From Rhizomonospora bruguierae (GTDB lineage Bacteria > Actinomycetota > Actinomycetes > Mycobacteriales > Micromonosporaceae), in NCBI RefSeq assembly GCF_018397995.1, contig NZ_BBQH01000018.1:62001-126000 (forward strand): a DNA stretch of 64,000 nucleotides, given 5' to 3'. A program made the position numbers and the translations under genes. Below are positions 16,962 to 26,055 of the stretch, one piece after another (position 1 is the first letter of the stretch; each line of letters starts with the position of its first letter). A model generated the notes under the pieces. It was not told the origin of the DNA and did no database searches. It worked only from the letters and a program-made list of their open reading frames with translations.

Positions 16962-17957
16962 ATGAAGGCACGGACCCGGTCGGCCGCCACGCTGGCCGCG
17001 TTGGCCGCGCTGACCCTGCTGGTCGCGGCCGGCTGCACCGGCTCGAACGAGCCGGCCACCCCGAACGGCTCCGCCGGGGCGGACGCCCCCGCCGGTGGCG
17101 GCTACACGTTCGCCGTCGTCACCCACGCCTCGGCCGGCGACGCGTTCTGGGACGTGGTGAAGAAGGGCGCCGAGGCGGCCGGCAAGGACCAGGGCATCAC
17201 CGTCAGGTACGACGGCAACGGCGACCCGGCGCAGCAGGCCACCCTGATTGACGGCGCAGTCAGCCAGAAGGTCTCCGGGCTGGTGGTCTCGATGGCCAAC
17301 CCGGACGCGCTGCGCGAACCGATCGCCAAGGCGGTGGCGGCCGGCATCCCGGTCGTCACCATCAACTCCGGACAGTCGCAGTCCGCCGCGTTCGGCGCGA
17401 TCGCGCACGTCGGCCAGGACGAGACGGTCGCCGGGCAGGGCGCGGGCGGCAAGCTCGCCGAGGCGGGCGTCAAGCACCTAATCTGCGTCGTGCACGAGGC
17501 CGGCAACGTCGGCCTGGAGCAGCGCTGCGCGGGCGCGAAGAGCAAGCTCGGCGGCACCGTGGAGAACCTCCAGGTGAAGATCAGCGATGTCGCCGCCGCG
17601 CAGAACACCATCTCCGCGAAGCTCCAGCAGGACAAGTCCATCGACGGTGTGCTGACGCTGAACCCGGCCGTCGCGATGGCCGCGACCGCCGCGGTGAAGT
17701 CGGCCGGGTCGGCCGCGAAGGTCGCCACCTTCGACCTCAACGGGGACGTCGCCGACGCCATCGGTGCCGGCGACGTCCTGTTCGCCGTGGACCAGCAGCA
17801 GTACCTCCAGGGCTACCTGCCGATCGTGATGCTGAAGCTGTACATCACCAACGGCAACACGGTCGGCGGCGGGCTGCCGGTGCTCACCGGCCCCGGCTAC
17901 GTCACCAAGGAGAACGTCGAGCAGGTCAAGCAGTTGGCCGCGGCAGGGACGAGGTAG
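16962..17957 (+). CDS. Sugar ABC transporter substrate-binding lipoprotein (RbsB-like)
   Basis: 331 residues with an N-terminal signal and lipobox ([10 protein letters not shown]). It is a periplasmic-binding-protein type I fold: [25 protein letters not shown], the hinge region [31 protein letters not shown] and late [30 protein letters not shown]. The pattern is typical of ribose/inositol/xylose-type binding proteins. GGAGGAGA precedes the ATG at 16962. The permease gene begins 4 bases after the stop. Confidence 0.92.
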   Translation: MKARTRSAATLAALAALTLLVAAGCTGSNEPATPNGSAGADAPAGGGYTFAVVTHASAGDAFWDVVKKGAEAAGKDQGITVRYDGNGDPAQQATLIDGAVSQKVSGLVVSMANPDALREPIAKAVAAGIPVVTINSGQSQSAAFGAIAHVGQDETVAGQGAGGKLAEAGVKHLICVVHEAGNVGLEQRCAGAKSKLGGTVENLQVKISDVAAAQNTISAKLQQDKSIDGVLTLNPAVAMAATAAVKSAGSAAKVATFDLNGDVADAIGAGDVLFAVDQQQYLQGYLPIVMLKLYITNGNTVGGGLPVLTGPGYVTKENVEQVKQLAAAGTR

Positions 17958-17960
17958 CGC

Positions 17961-19001
17961 ATGGCCACCGCCACGGCGGCCCGAGACGAGCGGCTCAGAC
18001 CCACCGGCCTGGGCCGCCGCCTCCTGTCCCGGCCCGAACTGTCCGCGGTCTGCGGCGCGGTCGCGGTCTTCGCGTTCTTCGCCTCGTACACCGACGCGTT
18101 CGCCACCGCGACCGGCTTCGCCAACGTGCTGGACCCGGCGGCGACGCTCGGCATCATGGCGGTGGTCGTGGCGCTGCTGATGATCGGCGGCGAGTTCGAC
18201 CTGTCCGCCGGCGTGATGACCGCCAGTTCCGGGCTGCTGATCGCCATCCTCAGCACCCGGGCCGGCCTGCACATCGGGCTGGCCATCGCGATCGCCCTGG
18301 TCGCCGGCGCGCTGGTCGGGCTGGCCAACGGGCTGATCGTCGTGCACACCGGGCTGCCCAGCTTCATCGTCACGCTGGGCACGTTCCTCGTCCTGCAGGG
18401 GCTGAACCTGGGCATCACCAAGCTGGTCACCGGCACCGTCCAGGTCGGCGGGCTGACCCGGGCCGCCGGCTACCACTGGGCCGACATGGTGCTGGCCAGC
18501 ACGGTCCGCATCGCCGGCGGCCACTACCGGGTCACCATCCTGTGGTGGCTGCTCATCACCGCGGCCGCGACCTGGGTGCTGCTGCGCACCCGTCCCGGAA
18601 ACTGGATCTTCGCGGTGGGCGGCGGCGCGGCCGGCGCGCGCAACGTCGGGGTGCCCACCGCGCGCACCAAGATCTTCCTGTTCATGACCGTGTCGACCGG
18701 CGCCGCGCTGGTCGGCGCGATGGCGGTGGTGCGGCTCACCTCGATGCAGGCCAACGCCGGCATCGGCCAGGAGTTCCAGTACATCATCGCCGCGGTGATC
18801 GGCGGCTGCCTGCTCACCGGCGGCTACGGCTCGGCGGTCGGGGCGGCGGCCGGCGCGCTCATCTTCGGCATGGCGCAGCAGGGCATCGTCTTCGCCGGCT
18901 GGGACAGCGACTGGTTCATGGCCTTCCTCGGCACCCTGCTGCTGATCGCGACGCTGCTGAACCACTACATCCGCCGGCACGCCGAACGGGCCAAGCGATG
19001 A
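17961..19001 (+). CDS. Sugar ABC transporter permease (RbsC family)
   Basis: 346 residues with about ten transmembrane helices. Family motifs include [71 protein letters not shown] and [23 protein letters not shown]. It forms the membrane channel for the substrate captured by the preceding lipoprotein. The stop overlaps the ATPase start by four bases. Confidence 0.93.
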   Translation: MATATAARDERLRPTGLGRRLLSRPELSAVCGAVAVFAFFASYTDAFATATGFANVLDPAATLGIMAVVVALLMIGGEFDLSAGVMTASSGLLIAILSTRAGLHIGLAIAIALVAGALVGLANGLIVVHTGLPSFIVTLGTFLVLQGLNLGITKLVTGTVQVGGLTRAAGYHWADMVLASTVRIAGGHYRVTILWWLLITAAATWVLLRTRPGNWIFAVGGGAAGARNVGVPTARTKIFLFMTVSTGAALVGAMAVVRLTSMQANAGIGQEFQYIIAAVIGGCLLTGGYGSAVGAAAGALIFGMAQQGIVFAGWDSDWFMAFLGTLLLIATLLNHYIRRHAERAKR

Positions 19002-19777
19002 CCGGGCCGCTGCTCGCCGTCCGCGACGTCGGCAAGACGTACGGGTCGATCGTCGCCCTGCACGGCGTCTCCACCGAGGTGCACGCCGGCTCCGTCACCT
19101 GCGTCCTGGGCGACAACGGCGCCGGCAAGTCCACCTTCATCAAGCTACTCTCCGGCGTGCACCAGCCCGACTCCGGCCGGCTGCTGTACGACGGCGAGCC
19201 GGTGGCCTTCGCTAGCCCGCGCGACGCCCTGGACCGCGGCATCGCCACCGTCCATCAGGACCTGTCGCTGATCCCGCTCATGTCGGTCTGGCGGAACTTC
19301 TTCCTCGGCGCCGAACCGACAACGGGGTGGGGCCCGTTCCGCCGGTTCGACGTCGGCTTCGCCAAGCGCACCACCCGCGCGGAACTGCGCGCCATGGGCA
19401 TCGACATTCGCGACCCCGACCAGCCCGTCGGCCAGCTCTCCGGCGGCGAGCGCCAGTCCGTGGCCATCGCCCGCGCGGTGTACTTCGGCGCCCGCGTCCT
19501 CATCCTGGACGAGCCGACCTCCGCGCTCGGCGTGAAGCAGGCCGGCGTGGTGCTGCGGTACATCGCCCGGGCCCGCGAGCGCGGGCTGGCGGTCGTCTTC
19601 ATCACCCACAACCCCCACCACGCGTACCCGGTCGGCGACCGCTTCCTGCTGCTCAACCGCGGTCGCAGCATGGGGGACTTCGGCAGGGCCGACATCACCC
19701 GGGAGGATCTGACCCGGCTGATGGCCGGCGGCGCCGAACTGGACCAGTTGGCGGCCGAGTTGCCCTCGGGGGCGTAG
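18998..19777 (+). CDS. Sugar ABC transporter ATP-binding protein, single ABC domain
   Basis: 259 residues with Walker [18 protein letters not shown]-loop [15 protein letters not shown] signature [15 protein letters not shown], Walker [15 protein letters not shown] and H-loop FITHNPHHA. Many CUT2-class sugar importers use a double-domain RbsA-type ATPase; this single-domain version must work as a homodimer, as in other single-domain CUT2 systems. Last gene of the operon. Confidence 0.93.
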   Translation: MTGPLLAVRDVGKTYGSIVALHGVSTEVHAGSVTCVLGDNGAGKSTFIKLLSGVHQPDSGRLLYDGEPVAFASPRDALDRGIATVHQDLSLIPLMSVWRNFFLGAEPTTGWGPFRRFDVGFAKRTTRAELRAMGIDIRDPDQPVGQLSGGERQSVAIARAVYFGARVLILDEPTSALGVKQAGVVLRYIARARERGLAVVFITHNPHHAYPVGDRFLLLNRGRSMGDFGRADITREDLTRLMAGGAELDQLAAELPSGA

Positions 19778-19807
19778 GCGTTGAGCGTTGGCGCGGGCCC
19801 ACCGACG

Positions 19808-19889
19808 AGATCTTGGTACCAACACCGCCAGAAAACGGCTGTCATGTCCCGGTAGATGTGTCACGGCGATGTCCCGGTACTTGTGTCAC
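19808..19889 (+). repeat. Dispersed element copy C with adjoining tandem repeats resembling an IS end
   Basis: AGATCTTGGTACC (19808-19820) and GCCAGAAAACGGC match the dispersed element at 15341 and 53071. It is followed by two 21-base repeats (19844-19864 and 19869-19889) of pattern ATGTCCCGGTA-NN-TGTGTCAC, differing at two positions. Such tandem ATGTCCC/GTGTCAC blocks resemble transposase-binding ends of IS481-type elements, but no transposase lies nearby, so this would be a solitary end. Confidence 0.45.
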
Positions 19890-19959
19890 CGGGTCGGGGC
19901 TCGCGGAGCAGCGGCGATAAGCGAGGGCGGGCAGCGGGCGGCGCCGGTAGATTCGGCGC

Positions 19960-21093
19960 ATGAGCGACGACGAGCGGGAGCGCCGCCTCGCGGCGGTGCG
20001 GGCCTGCACGCGTGTGTTGTCCGGCGTCCGGCCGGAGACGATGCGGGAGCGGCTGGCCGCCATCGCGGGCCGGTCCGAACTGGACGGCTGGCCGGACCGG
20101 TACGGGGACGGGCCGGTCGCGGCGCTCGAGGAGCGGGTGCGGGAGTTACTCGGTACCGCGTCCGCGACGTTCTTCCCGACCGGGACGATGGCCCAGCAGG
20201 TGGCCCTGCGGTACTGGACCCACGACGGCGAACCGGTGGTGGCGATGCACCCGCTGGGGCACCTGGAGGTGCACGAGCGGCACGCGTACGCGCGGCTGGG
20301 CGGCCTGGCGGCGGTGTGGCCGACGACGGCGCCGCGCCAGCCCACCGCCGCCGAGGTGGCCGGGCTGGGCGAGCCGTTCTCGGTGCTGCTGCTCGAACTG
20401 CCGCTGCGGGAGGCGGGCTTCGTGCTGCCCACCTGGGACGAACTGGTCGCCGTGGTGGGTGCCGCCCGGGAACGTGGCGCGTGGGTGCACGTTGACGGGG
20501 CGCGGCTGTGGGAGTCCACAAGCCACCTTGGGCAGCCGCTGCCCGAGGCCGCCGCGCTCGCGGACAGCGTCTATGTCTCGTTCTACAAGTCGCTCGGTGG
20601 GCTCTCGGGCGCCGTCCTCGCCGGCCCGGCGGAACTGGGCGGGTACGCGAAGGCGTGGCGGCACCGGTACGGCGGGCAGGTGTTCGAGCAGTGGCCGGCG
20701 GCGCTGAGCGCCCTGCACGGCCTGGCGGCGCACCTACCCCGGCTGCCGGAACTCGTGGCGCACGCGGCGGTGGTGGCCAAGGCGCTGGCCCAGGTACCCG
20801 GCGCGCGGGTGTTCCCGGAGCCGCCGCACACCCACCAGTTCCGGCTGTGGCTGCCCCATTCGGCCGGGGCGCTGAACGCGGCGGCGCTGGAGATGGCCGA
20901 GCAGGAGCGGGTTCTGTTCGTCGACCGCTGGTCGGAGACGGACGTGCCCGGCGTGGCGATGGCGGAGGTGACGGTCGCGGAGCCGGCGCTGGAGTGGACC
21001 GCGGCCGAGACGGTCGACGTGGCCGAGCGGTTCCTCGCCCGGGTGACCGCCGCGCCGCAGGGCCCGACAGGGGCAGCGCCGGACGCCACCTAA
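19960..21093 (+). CDS. Threonine aldolase-like / beta-eliminating lyase family PLP enzyme
   Basis: 377 residues, fold type I PLP enzyme. FFPTGTMAQQVALRYW is the N-terminal cofactor loop, AWVHVDGARLWES holds the PLP-contacting aspartate, and SFYKSLGGLSGAVLAGP holds the Schiff-base lysine. Overall order matches the threonine aldolase/tryptophanase-like family; the actual substrate is not deducible. ATG at 19960. It follows the solitary IS-like end and appears to be a stand-alone gene. Confidence 0.85.
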   Translation: MSDDERERRLAAVRACTRVLSGVRPETMRERLAAIAGRSELDGWPDRYGDGPVAALEERVRELLGTASATFFPTGTMAQQVALRYWTHDGEPVVAMHPLGHLEVHERHAYARLGGLAAVWPTTAPRQPTAAEVAGLGEPFSVLLLELPLREAGFVLPTWDELVAVVGAARERGAWVHVDGARLWESTSHLGQPLPEAAALADSVYVSFYKSLGGLSGAVLAGPAELGGYAKAWRHRYGGQVFEQWPAALSALHGLAAHLPRLPELVAHAAVVAKALAQVPGARVFPEPPHTHQFRLWLPHSAGALNAAALEMAEQERVLFVDRWSETDVPGVAMAEVTVAEPALEWTAAETVDVAERFLARVTAAPQGPTGAAPDAT

Positions 21094-21224
21094 TGCTGGC
21101 CCGGCTGGAGGACCGCAACGTCCTGAACACCCCCTCCCCCGCCCGCCACGGTCGGGCGGATGGAACCCGCGCCACGGGCACCACTACCACCGGGGCCCAG
21201 CGGACGGGCGGCGCCGGGGGAATT

Positions 21225-21238
21225 GTTGACGCGTCAAC
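21225..21238 (+). promoter_or_regulatory. 14-bp perfect palindrome upstream of the flavin monooxygenase operon
   Basis: GTTGACGCGTCAAC is a perfect inverted repeat that also contains a TTGACG -35-like hexamer, 54 bases before the monooxygenase start. Its size and position suit a MarR-type regulator repressing the operon. No MarR gene is in the immediate neighbourhood. Confidence 0.5.
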
Positions 21239-21291
21239 TATGTTGGGTGGGGTGTAGGAAGCTGAACCACGATCGGACGCGGAGCGCAACG

Positions 21292-22392
21292 ATGCAGTTT
21301 GGGGTCTTTACCGTCGGCGACGTCACGCCGGACCCGACCACCGGCCGGGTGTCGACCGAGGCCGAGCGGATCAAGGCGATGGTGGCGATCGCGCTGAAGG
21401 CCGAGGAGGTCGGGCTCGACGTGTTCGCCACCGGCGAGCACCACAACCCGCCGTTCGTGCCCTCCTCCCCCACCACGATGCTCGGCTACATCGCGGCCCG
21501 CACCGAGCGCCTGCTGCTGTCCACGGCCACCACGCTGATCACCACGAACGACCCGGTGAAGATCGCCGAGGACTACGCGATGCTCCAGCATCTCGCGGGC
21601 GGCCGCGTCGACCTGATGATGGGGCGCGGCAACACCGGGCCGGTCTACCCCTGGTTCGGCCAGGACATCCGCAACGGTATCGCGCTGGCGGTCGAGAACT
21701 ACGCGCTGCTGCACCGGCTGTGGCGCGAGGACGTGGTCGACTGGGAGGGCAAGTTCCGTACACCGCTCCAGTCGTTCACCTCGACGCCGCGCCCGCTGGA
21801 CGGCGTGCCGCCGTTCGTCTGGCACGGCTCCATCCGCAGCCCCGAGATCGCCGAGCAGGCCGCCTACTACGGCGACGGCTTCTTCGCCAACCACATCTTC
21901 TGGCCCAAGCAGCACACCCAGCGCATGGTCGGCCTGTACCGGCAGCGCTTCGAGCACTACGGCCACGGCTCCGCCGACCAGGCCATCGTGGGCCTCGGCG
22001 GCCAGGTCTTCATGCGCCCCAACTCGCAGGACGCGGTCCGCGAGTTCCGGCCGTACTTCGACAACGCCCCGGTGTACGGGCACGGCCCGTCGCTGGAGGA
22101 CTTCAGCCGGGAAACGCCGCTGACCGTGGGCAGCCCGCAGCAGGTCATCGACCGGACCCTGTCGTTCCGCCGGTACGTCGGCGACTACCAGCGCCAACTG
22201 TTCCTGATCGACCACGCCGGGCTGCCGCTGAAGACGGTCCTGGAGCAGCTGGACATCCTGGGCGAGCAGGTCGTGCCGGTCCTGCGCAAGGAGTTCGCGA
22301 CCGGGCGGCCGGCACACGTCCCGGACGCGCCGACGCACGCCTCGCTGCGAACCGCCGCCCGCACGACCCCGGAGACGGAGGCGCGGCGATGA
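21292..22392 (+). CDS. LLM-class flavin-dependent monooxygenase (CE1758-like)
   Basis: 366 residues, bacterial luciferase-like TIM barrel. MQFGVFTVGDVTPDPTTGR is the start typical of the CE1758 subgroup. Also present are DVFATGEHHNPPFVPSSPTTMLGYIAARTERL, LMMGRGNTGPVYPWFGQD and GSPQQVIDRTLSFRRYVGDYQRQLF. It oxidises an unknown organic substrate with FMNH2 supplied by a reductase, most likely the next gene, whose start overlaps its stop by four bases. Confidence 0.9.
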   Translation: MQFGVFTVGDVTPDPTTGRVSTEAERIKAMVAIALKAEEVGLDVFATGEHHNPPFVPSSPTTMLGYIAARTERLLLSTATTLITTNDPVKIAEDYAMLQHLAGGRVDLMMGRGNTGPVYPWFGQDIRNGIALAVENYALLHRLWREDVVDWEGKFRTPLQSFTSTPRPLDGVPPFVWHGSIRSPEIAEQAAYYGDGFFANHIFWPKQHTQRMVGLYRQRFEHYGHGSADQAIVGLGGQVFMRPNSQDAVREFRPYFDNAPVYGHGPSLEDFSRETPLTVGSPQQVIDRTLSFRRYVGDYQRQLFLIDHAGLPLKTVLEQLDILGEQVVPVLRKEFATGRPAHVPDAPTHASLRTAARTTPETEARR

Positions 22393-23003
22393 GCGAGCGG
22401 ACCATCGCGGTGATCTCGGCGGGGATCGGCCAGCCCTCGTCCACCCGGCTGCTGGCCGACCAGCTCGCCGCCGCCACCCGCGCGGACCTCGAGCACCGCG
22501 GCGTCGCGGCCCGACCGCACCCGGTCGACCTGCGGGACCACGCCCACGACCTGGTGAACAACCTGCTCACCGGCTTCCCGCCGGCCGCGCTCCAGCCCAC
22601 CGCCGACGCGGTCCGCGGCGCGGCCGGGCTGATCGCCGTCACGCCGGTCTTCAACGCCTCGTACAGCGGCCTGTTCAAGCTGTTCTTCGACGTGCTGGAC
22701 GACGCGGCGCTGGTGGACAAGCCGGTGCTGATCGCGGCGACCGGCGGCACCGCCCGGCACTCGCTGGCGCTGGAGCACGCGCTGCGCCCGCTGTTCGCCC
22801 ACCTGCGCGCCGTGGTCGTGCCAACGTCCGTGTTCGCCGCACCGGAGGACTGGGCGGGGGCCACCGCCACCGGGCCGCTGAACGCCCGCATCGGCCGCGC
22901 GGGCCGCGAACTCGCCGACCAGATCGCCCGCCGCGAACCGGCCGCCCCGGCCGACCCGTTCGCCCTCACGACGAGCTTCGAGGAACTGCTCGCCGGCGAG
23001 TGA
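22389..23003 (+). CDS. NADPH-dependent FMN reductase (CE1759-like)
   Basis: 204 residues, flavodoxin-like fold. ISAGIGQPSSTRLLADQL is the phosphate-binding loop; TPVFNASYSGLFKLFFDVLDDAALVDKPVLIAATGGTARH is the characteristic flavin-binding segment. Overlap (ATGA) with the LLM monooxygenase gene indicates a two-component flavin system, with this enzyme delivering reduced FMN. Cytosolic. Confidence 0.9.
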   Translation: MSERTIAVISAGIGQPSSTRLLADQLAAATRADLEHRGVAARPHPVDLRDHAHDLVNNLLTGFPPAALQPTADAVRGAAGLIAVTPVFNASYSGLFKLFFDVLDDAALVDKPVLIAATGGTARHSLALEHALRPLFAHLRAVVVPTSVFAAPEDWAGATATGPLNARIGRAGRELADQIARREPAAPADPFALTTSFEELLAGE

Positions 23004-23040
23004 CGCGCGGCCCGCCGGACCGTTGGGCTAGGTTGCCCGG

Positions 23041-23151
23041 GTGGCGCGGCAGAGACTGGGACCCGACTTCGGCCGGCTCTGGACCGCCGCCACGATCAGC
23101 GAGGCCGTGGCGGTCCGTGCAGCCGCCGGCACACTCCCCGCACGCTCCTGA
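23041..23151 (+). pseudogene. Remnant: N-terminus of an MFS transporter
   Basis: A GTG-started 36-codon frame opens with ARQRLGPDFGRLWTAATIS, a very common start of actinobacterial MFS efflux proteins (LGPxFxRLWxAxxISxxGDG). It then diverges into unrelated codons and stops. The 12 transmembrane helices are missing. Probably the residue of a deleted transporter gene. Confidence 0.45.
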
Positions 23152-23226
23152 GGCGGCCCCGCCGATCCCCGTTCGTACGGCGGGCTGACGCCACGCGGCG
23201 GCGGGGGCGCGTACCACAATGGGGGC

Positions 23227-23616
23227 ATGCTCACCGGATGCCCCTGCGGCAGCGGCCACGGGTACGACGAGTGCTGCGGCGCCCTCCACGGGGGCGCCGC
23301 GGCCGCCACCGCCGAACTGCTGATGCGCTCGCGGTTCAGCGCGTTCGCCGTCGGCGACGCGGAGTACCTGCGCCGGACGTGGCACCCCACCACCCGGCCG
23401 CGTCGCCTCGATCCGGACCCGGGAGTGCGCTGGACCCGCCTCGAGGTGCTCGCCACCGAGGGCGGCGGCCTGTTCGACCGGACGGGCGTCGTCGAGTTCC
23501 GGGCCCACTACCGCGAGAACGGTCGCGCCGACGCGCTGCGGGAGCGCAGCACGTTCGTCCGCGAAAACGGCGCCTGGACCTACGTCGGCCCCGAGCGGGC
23601 GGCGGACGGGGCATGA
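23227..23616 (+). CDS. YchJ/UPF0225-family protein (SEC-C-like zinc motif)
   Basis: 129 residues. The N-terminal CPCGSGHGYDECCGALHGG is the YchJ/SEC-C zinc-binding knuckle (C-x-C-x8-C-C); the rest is the NTF2-like domain with LLMRSRFSAFAVGDAEYLRRTWHP and VVEFRAHY. Function of the family is unknown. It lies 8 bases ahead of the LigD-type polymerase gene and may be co-transcribed with it. Confidence 0.88.
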   Translation: MLTGCPCGSGHGYDECCGALHGGAAAATAELLMRSRFSAFAVGDAEYLRRTWHPTTRPRRLDPDPGVRWTRLEVLATEGGGLFDRTGVVEFRAHYRENGRADALRERSTFVRENGAWTYVGPERAADGA

Positions 23617-23623
23617 TGCGCAG

Positions 23624-24580
23624 ATGAGCGAATCCCGGGCCGGTGTGCCGCTGAGCAACCTGGACCAGCCGCTGTTCGACGGCGCGGGCGCCACCAAGCG
23701 GGAGCTGGTGGAGTACCTGGACGCGGTCCGCGACCACCTCCTCCCCCACCTGCGGGACCGGCCGCTGTCGGTGATCCGGGTGCTGCGCGGCCAGCAGCCG
23801 TTCATGCAGAAGAACCTGCCGAAGTACACGCCGGAGTGGGTGCCGTCGGTCCGCCACTGGGCCGAGTCGTCGCACCGGGAGATCTCGTACGCGCTCTGCG
23901 ACGACCGCCGGACGCTGCTCTGGTTCGCCAACCAGCGGGCGGTGGAGTACCACCCGACGCTCATGCGGGCCGGCGACCCGGCCCACCCCACCCACCTGGT
24001 CCTCGACCTGGACCCGCCGGAGGGCGACTCGTTCGCGCTGGCGGTGCGGGCGGCCGGGCTGATCCGCCGGGTGCTGGATGACGCCGGGCTGGCCGGCGTG
24101 GTCAAGACCAGCGGCGCCAAGGGCGTGCACATCTTCGTGCCGGTGGGCGGCGTGGACGCGGAGGCGGCGGCCGCCGCCACCCGGGCGATCGCCGCCCGGG
24201 CCGAGCGCCTCGACCCGGACCTCGCCACGACGGCGTTCATCCGTGAGGACCGGGGCGGCAAGGTCTTCCTGGACTCCACCCGAGCCGGCGGGGCGACTGT
24301 GGTGGCCGCCTACAGTCCCCGGTTGCGGCCCGGCACGCCGGTCTCCTTCCCGGTGCCCTGGGCGGACCTCGACCGGGTGGCCCCCGGCGACTTCACCGTC
24401 CACACGGCACCGGCGCGGCTGGCCGCGGGCGACGCGTGGGCCGACTACCCGGCGCCGCAGCGGCTCCCGGCCGACCTCGTCGAGGAGGGGCGTGGCATCC
24501 CGGTCGCCCGGGTGCAGGCGATGCACGAGGGGAAGCGCCGCGCCCGCGCCCGCCGGGCCGCCGATGCGAGCGAGGCATGA
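23624..24580 (+). CDS. ligD: Stand-alone LigD-type polymerase/primase domain (NHEJ)
   Basis: 318 residues, archaeo-eukaryotic-primase-type polymerase domain of bacterial LigD. The catalytic LVLDLDPPEGD carries the paired aspartates; FMQKNLPKYTPEW, LLWFANQRAVEYHP and the KTSGAKGVHIFVP motif are also present. It fills gaps during non-homologous end joining. No ligase or phosphoesterase domain is fused. An ATP-dependent ligase is encoded separately about 1.5 kb downstream on the other strand; no Ku gene is in the window. Confidence 0.92.
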   Translation: MSESRAGVPLSNLDQPLFDGAGATKRELVEYLDAVRDHLLPHLRDRPLSVIRVLRGQQPFMQKNLPKYTPEWVPSVRHWAESSHREISYALCDDRRTLLWFANQRAVEYHPTLMRAGDPAHPTHLVLDLDPPEGDSFALAVRAAGLIRRVLDDAGLAGVVKTSGAKGVHIFVPVGGVDAEAAAAATRAIAARAERLDPDLATTAFIREDRGGKVFLDSTRAGGATVVAAYSPRLRPGTPVSFPVPWADLDRVAPGDFTVHTAPARLAAGDAWADYPAPQRLPADLVEEGRGIPVARVQAMHEGKRRARARRAADASEA

Positions 24581-25167
24581 CCCCCGGCGTGCCATCGGTC
24601 AGCGACTATCTGGCTCGGATGGTGGTGGAGGTCCGCTCACCCGATCAGCAGATCACCGCGCGGGTGACCAACTACACGCAGGTCGACGTGTCGTTCCGCC
24701 CCGAAGCCTACGACCGCTACCGGGAGGACGACCTCGCCCACCAGCTCGCCCGGTTGGGCGGCACCGCCTGGGTGGCGTACCACCGCGGCCGTTCCGAGGC
24801 GTACCGCCGGTCGCAGAACCTCACGGCCGAGGAGCTGAGGGCCGCCGAGCGTCCGCCGACGGACCCCAAGCAGCGGGCGTACGAGGAGGAGCTGAACGCG
24901 GTCGAGGGCGTCGGGCGCTCCCCGGACGGCGCCGTCCGGATCGACGCCCGCGGCATGACACAGTGGACGGTGCGGATCGCCCCGGGCACCATCCGCCGGC
25001 TGGCCGAGCGCGCCTTCCTGGCCGGGCTACACGCCGCCGTCGAGGGGCTGTTCGCCGACCGGCAAATGAAGATCATCCTGCTCAAGTCCCGCTACTTCGA
25101 CCTGGGCCTGCCGCAGCGGTGGCTGGACATCATGGCCAGGCTGGACGCCGCCAACCGCCGTCGCTGA
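24577..25167 (+). CDS. Hypothetical protein coupled to ligD polymerase
   Basis: 196 residues. The start overlaps the polymerase stop by four bases, so the two are translated together. N-terminal half: VVEVRSPDQQITARVTNYTQVDVSFRPEAYDRY, a beta-rich stretch reminiscent of YbaB/EspG-type DNA- or peptide-binding proteins but not assignable. C-terminal half contains TQWTVRIAPGTIRRLAERAFLAGL and a basic end. No catalytic motif recognised. Coupling suggests, but does not prove, a role with the polymerase. Confidence 0.75.
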   Translation: MTPGVPSVSDYLARMVVEVRSPDQQITARVTNYTQVDVSFRPEAYDRYREDDLAHQLARLGGTAWVAYHRGRSEAYRRSQNLTAEELRAAERPPTDPKQRAYEEELNAVEGVGRSPDGAVRIDARGMTQWTVRIAPGTIRRLAERAFLAGLHAAVEGLFADRQMKIILLKSRYFDLGLPQRWLDIMARLDAANRRR

Positions 25168-25184
25168 CCGCCCGCCGGCCCCGC

Positions 25185-25454
25185 TCAGAGCGGGCGGACG
25201 ACCAGCCCGAGGGCGCCCGCGATAATGACGGCCTGCGCGGGGTCGATGGTGGCACCCCGCAATTGCGCGGCCCGCGGGTCCAGCGCCGTCAGGTCGGAGC
25301 CGCGCAGGTCCGCGTCGGTCAGGTCGGCGAGGTCCAGGTCCAGGAACGCCACATTGGCCAGGTCGGCGCCGGACAGGTCGCGGTCGCCCCAGTCGCCCTG
25401 CCGGATCTCCGTGTGGATGGCCGGCGTCACCGCGCCGGAATGCCGTTCCGCCAT
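25185..25454 (-). CDS. Short pentapeptide-repeat protein
   Basis: 89 residues from the ATG at 25454 (a start six codons upstream is possible). The centre has pentapeptide repeats of the A(D/N)LXX type: DLSGADLANVAFLDLDLADL, then TDADLRGSDLTAL and AQLRGATI, enough for about two turns of a right-handed beta helix, with a final hydrophobic PAQAVIIAGALGLVV. Such proteins may mimic DNA; the repeat block is too short to assign a function. Confidence 0.75.
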   Translation of the reverse strand: MAERHSGAVTPAIHTEIRQGDWGDRDLSGADLANVAFLDLDLADLTDADLRGSDLTALDPRAAQLRGATIDPAQAVIIAGALGLVVRPL

Positions 25455-25502
25455 CCGATCACCCTGCCACACGCAGCGGTCACCGGGTGCGGTGTGGCGC
25501 GG

Positions 25503-26030
25503 CTATTCGAGGCTGATGCCCCGATCGGTGCGAAGCTCGGCCTGGTTCGCCGCGTACCCCACCATCCACCGCGGACGGTAGCGGTACATCCGGACGTCCT
25601 CGCCCCAGGACAGCGGCGAACTGCCGTAGTGCGCCGTCCAGTGCCCGATCGTCTCGGCCCAGTCCGGGTCGGACGGCGCCATCTCCGCCACCCGGCCATG
25701 GCTGAACACCGCGAGCCGCTCGCCGTCGACGTGGGCGACGCTGACCGCCGGGCGGGCCCTCATGTGCCGCGCCTTCGCGGCGGCGCCGCTCGTCCCGAAC
25801 GACCAGGTGCCGTGCAGGAAATGACCGTCCACCGCGCTGATCCGCGGCTCGCCGCCGGCGGTGACCGTCGCCAGGCTGAGCACCTTCATCCCGGTCAGCA
25901 ACGCGACGAGATCCCGCGCGGTCAGCACGCCCTCGCCCGTCACGATGTCGCGCAGGTGCGCCGTCGCGGCACCGTGCGAGGCGTCCAGCAGCCGTTGCAG
26001 GTCCGCGACCTCCTGTGGTGTCTCGTACAT
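25503..26030 (-). CDS. Pyridoxamine 5'-phosphate oxidase-like flavin protein
   Basis: 175 residues, split-barrel fold. The first ~45 residues are helical (EVADLQRLLDASHGAATAHLRDI), followed by MKVLSLATVTAGGEPRISAVDGHFLHGTWSFGTS and ARPAVSVAHVDGERLAVFSHGRVAEM, typical of actinobacterial F420/FMN-binding split-barrel proteins. Ends with SWGEDVRMYRYRPRWMVGYAANQ. Probably a flavin- or F420-binding oxidoreductase. Confidence 0.82.
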   Translation of the reverse strand: MYETPQEVADLQRLLDASHGAATAHLRDIVTGEGVLTARDLVALLTGMKVLSLATVTAGGEPRISAVDGHFLHGTWSFGTSGAAAKARHMRARPAVSVAHVDGERLAVFSHGRVAEMAPSDPDWAETIGHWTAHYGSSPLSWGEDVRMYRYRPRWMVGYAANQAELRTDRGISLE

Positions 26031-26055
26031 CGCCCCACCGTACTGCCGGGCGCCG

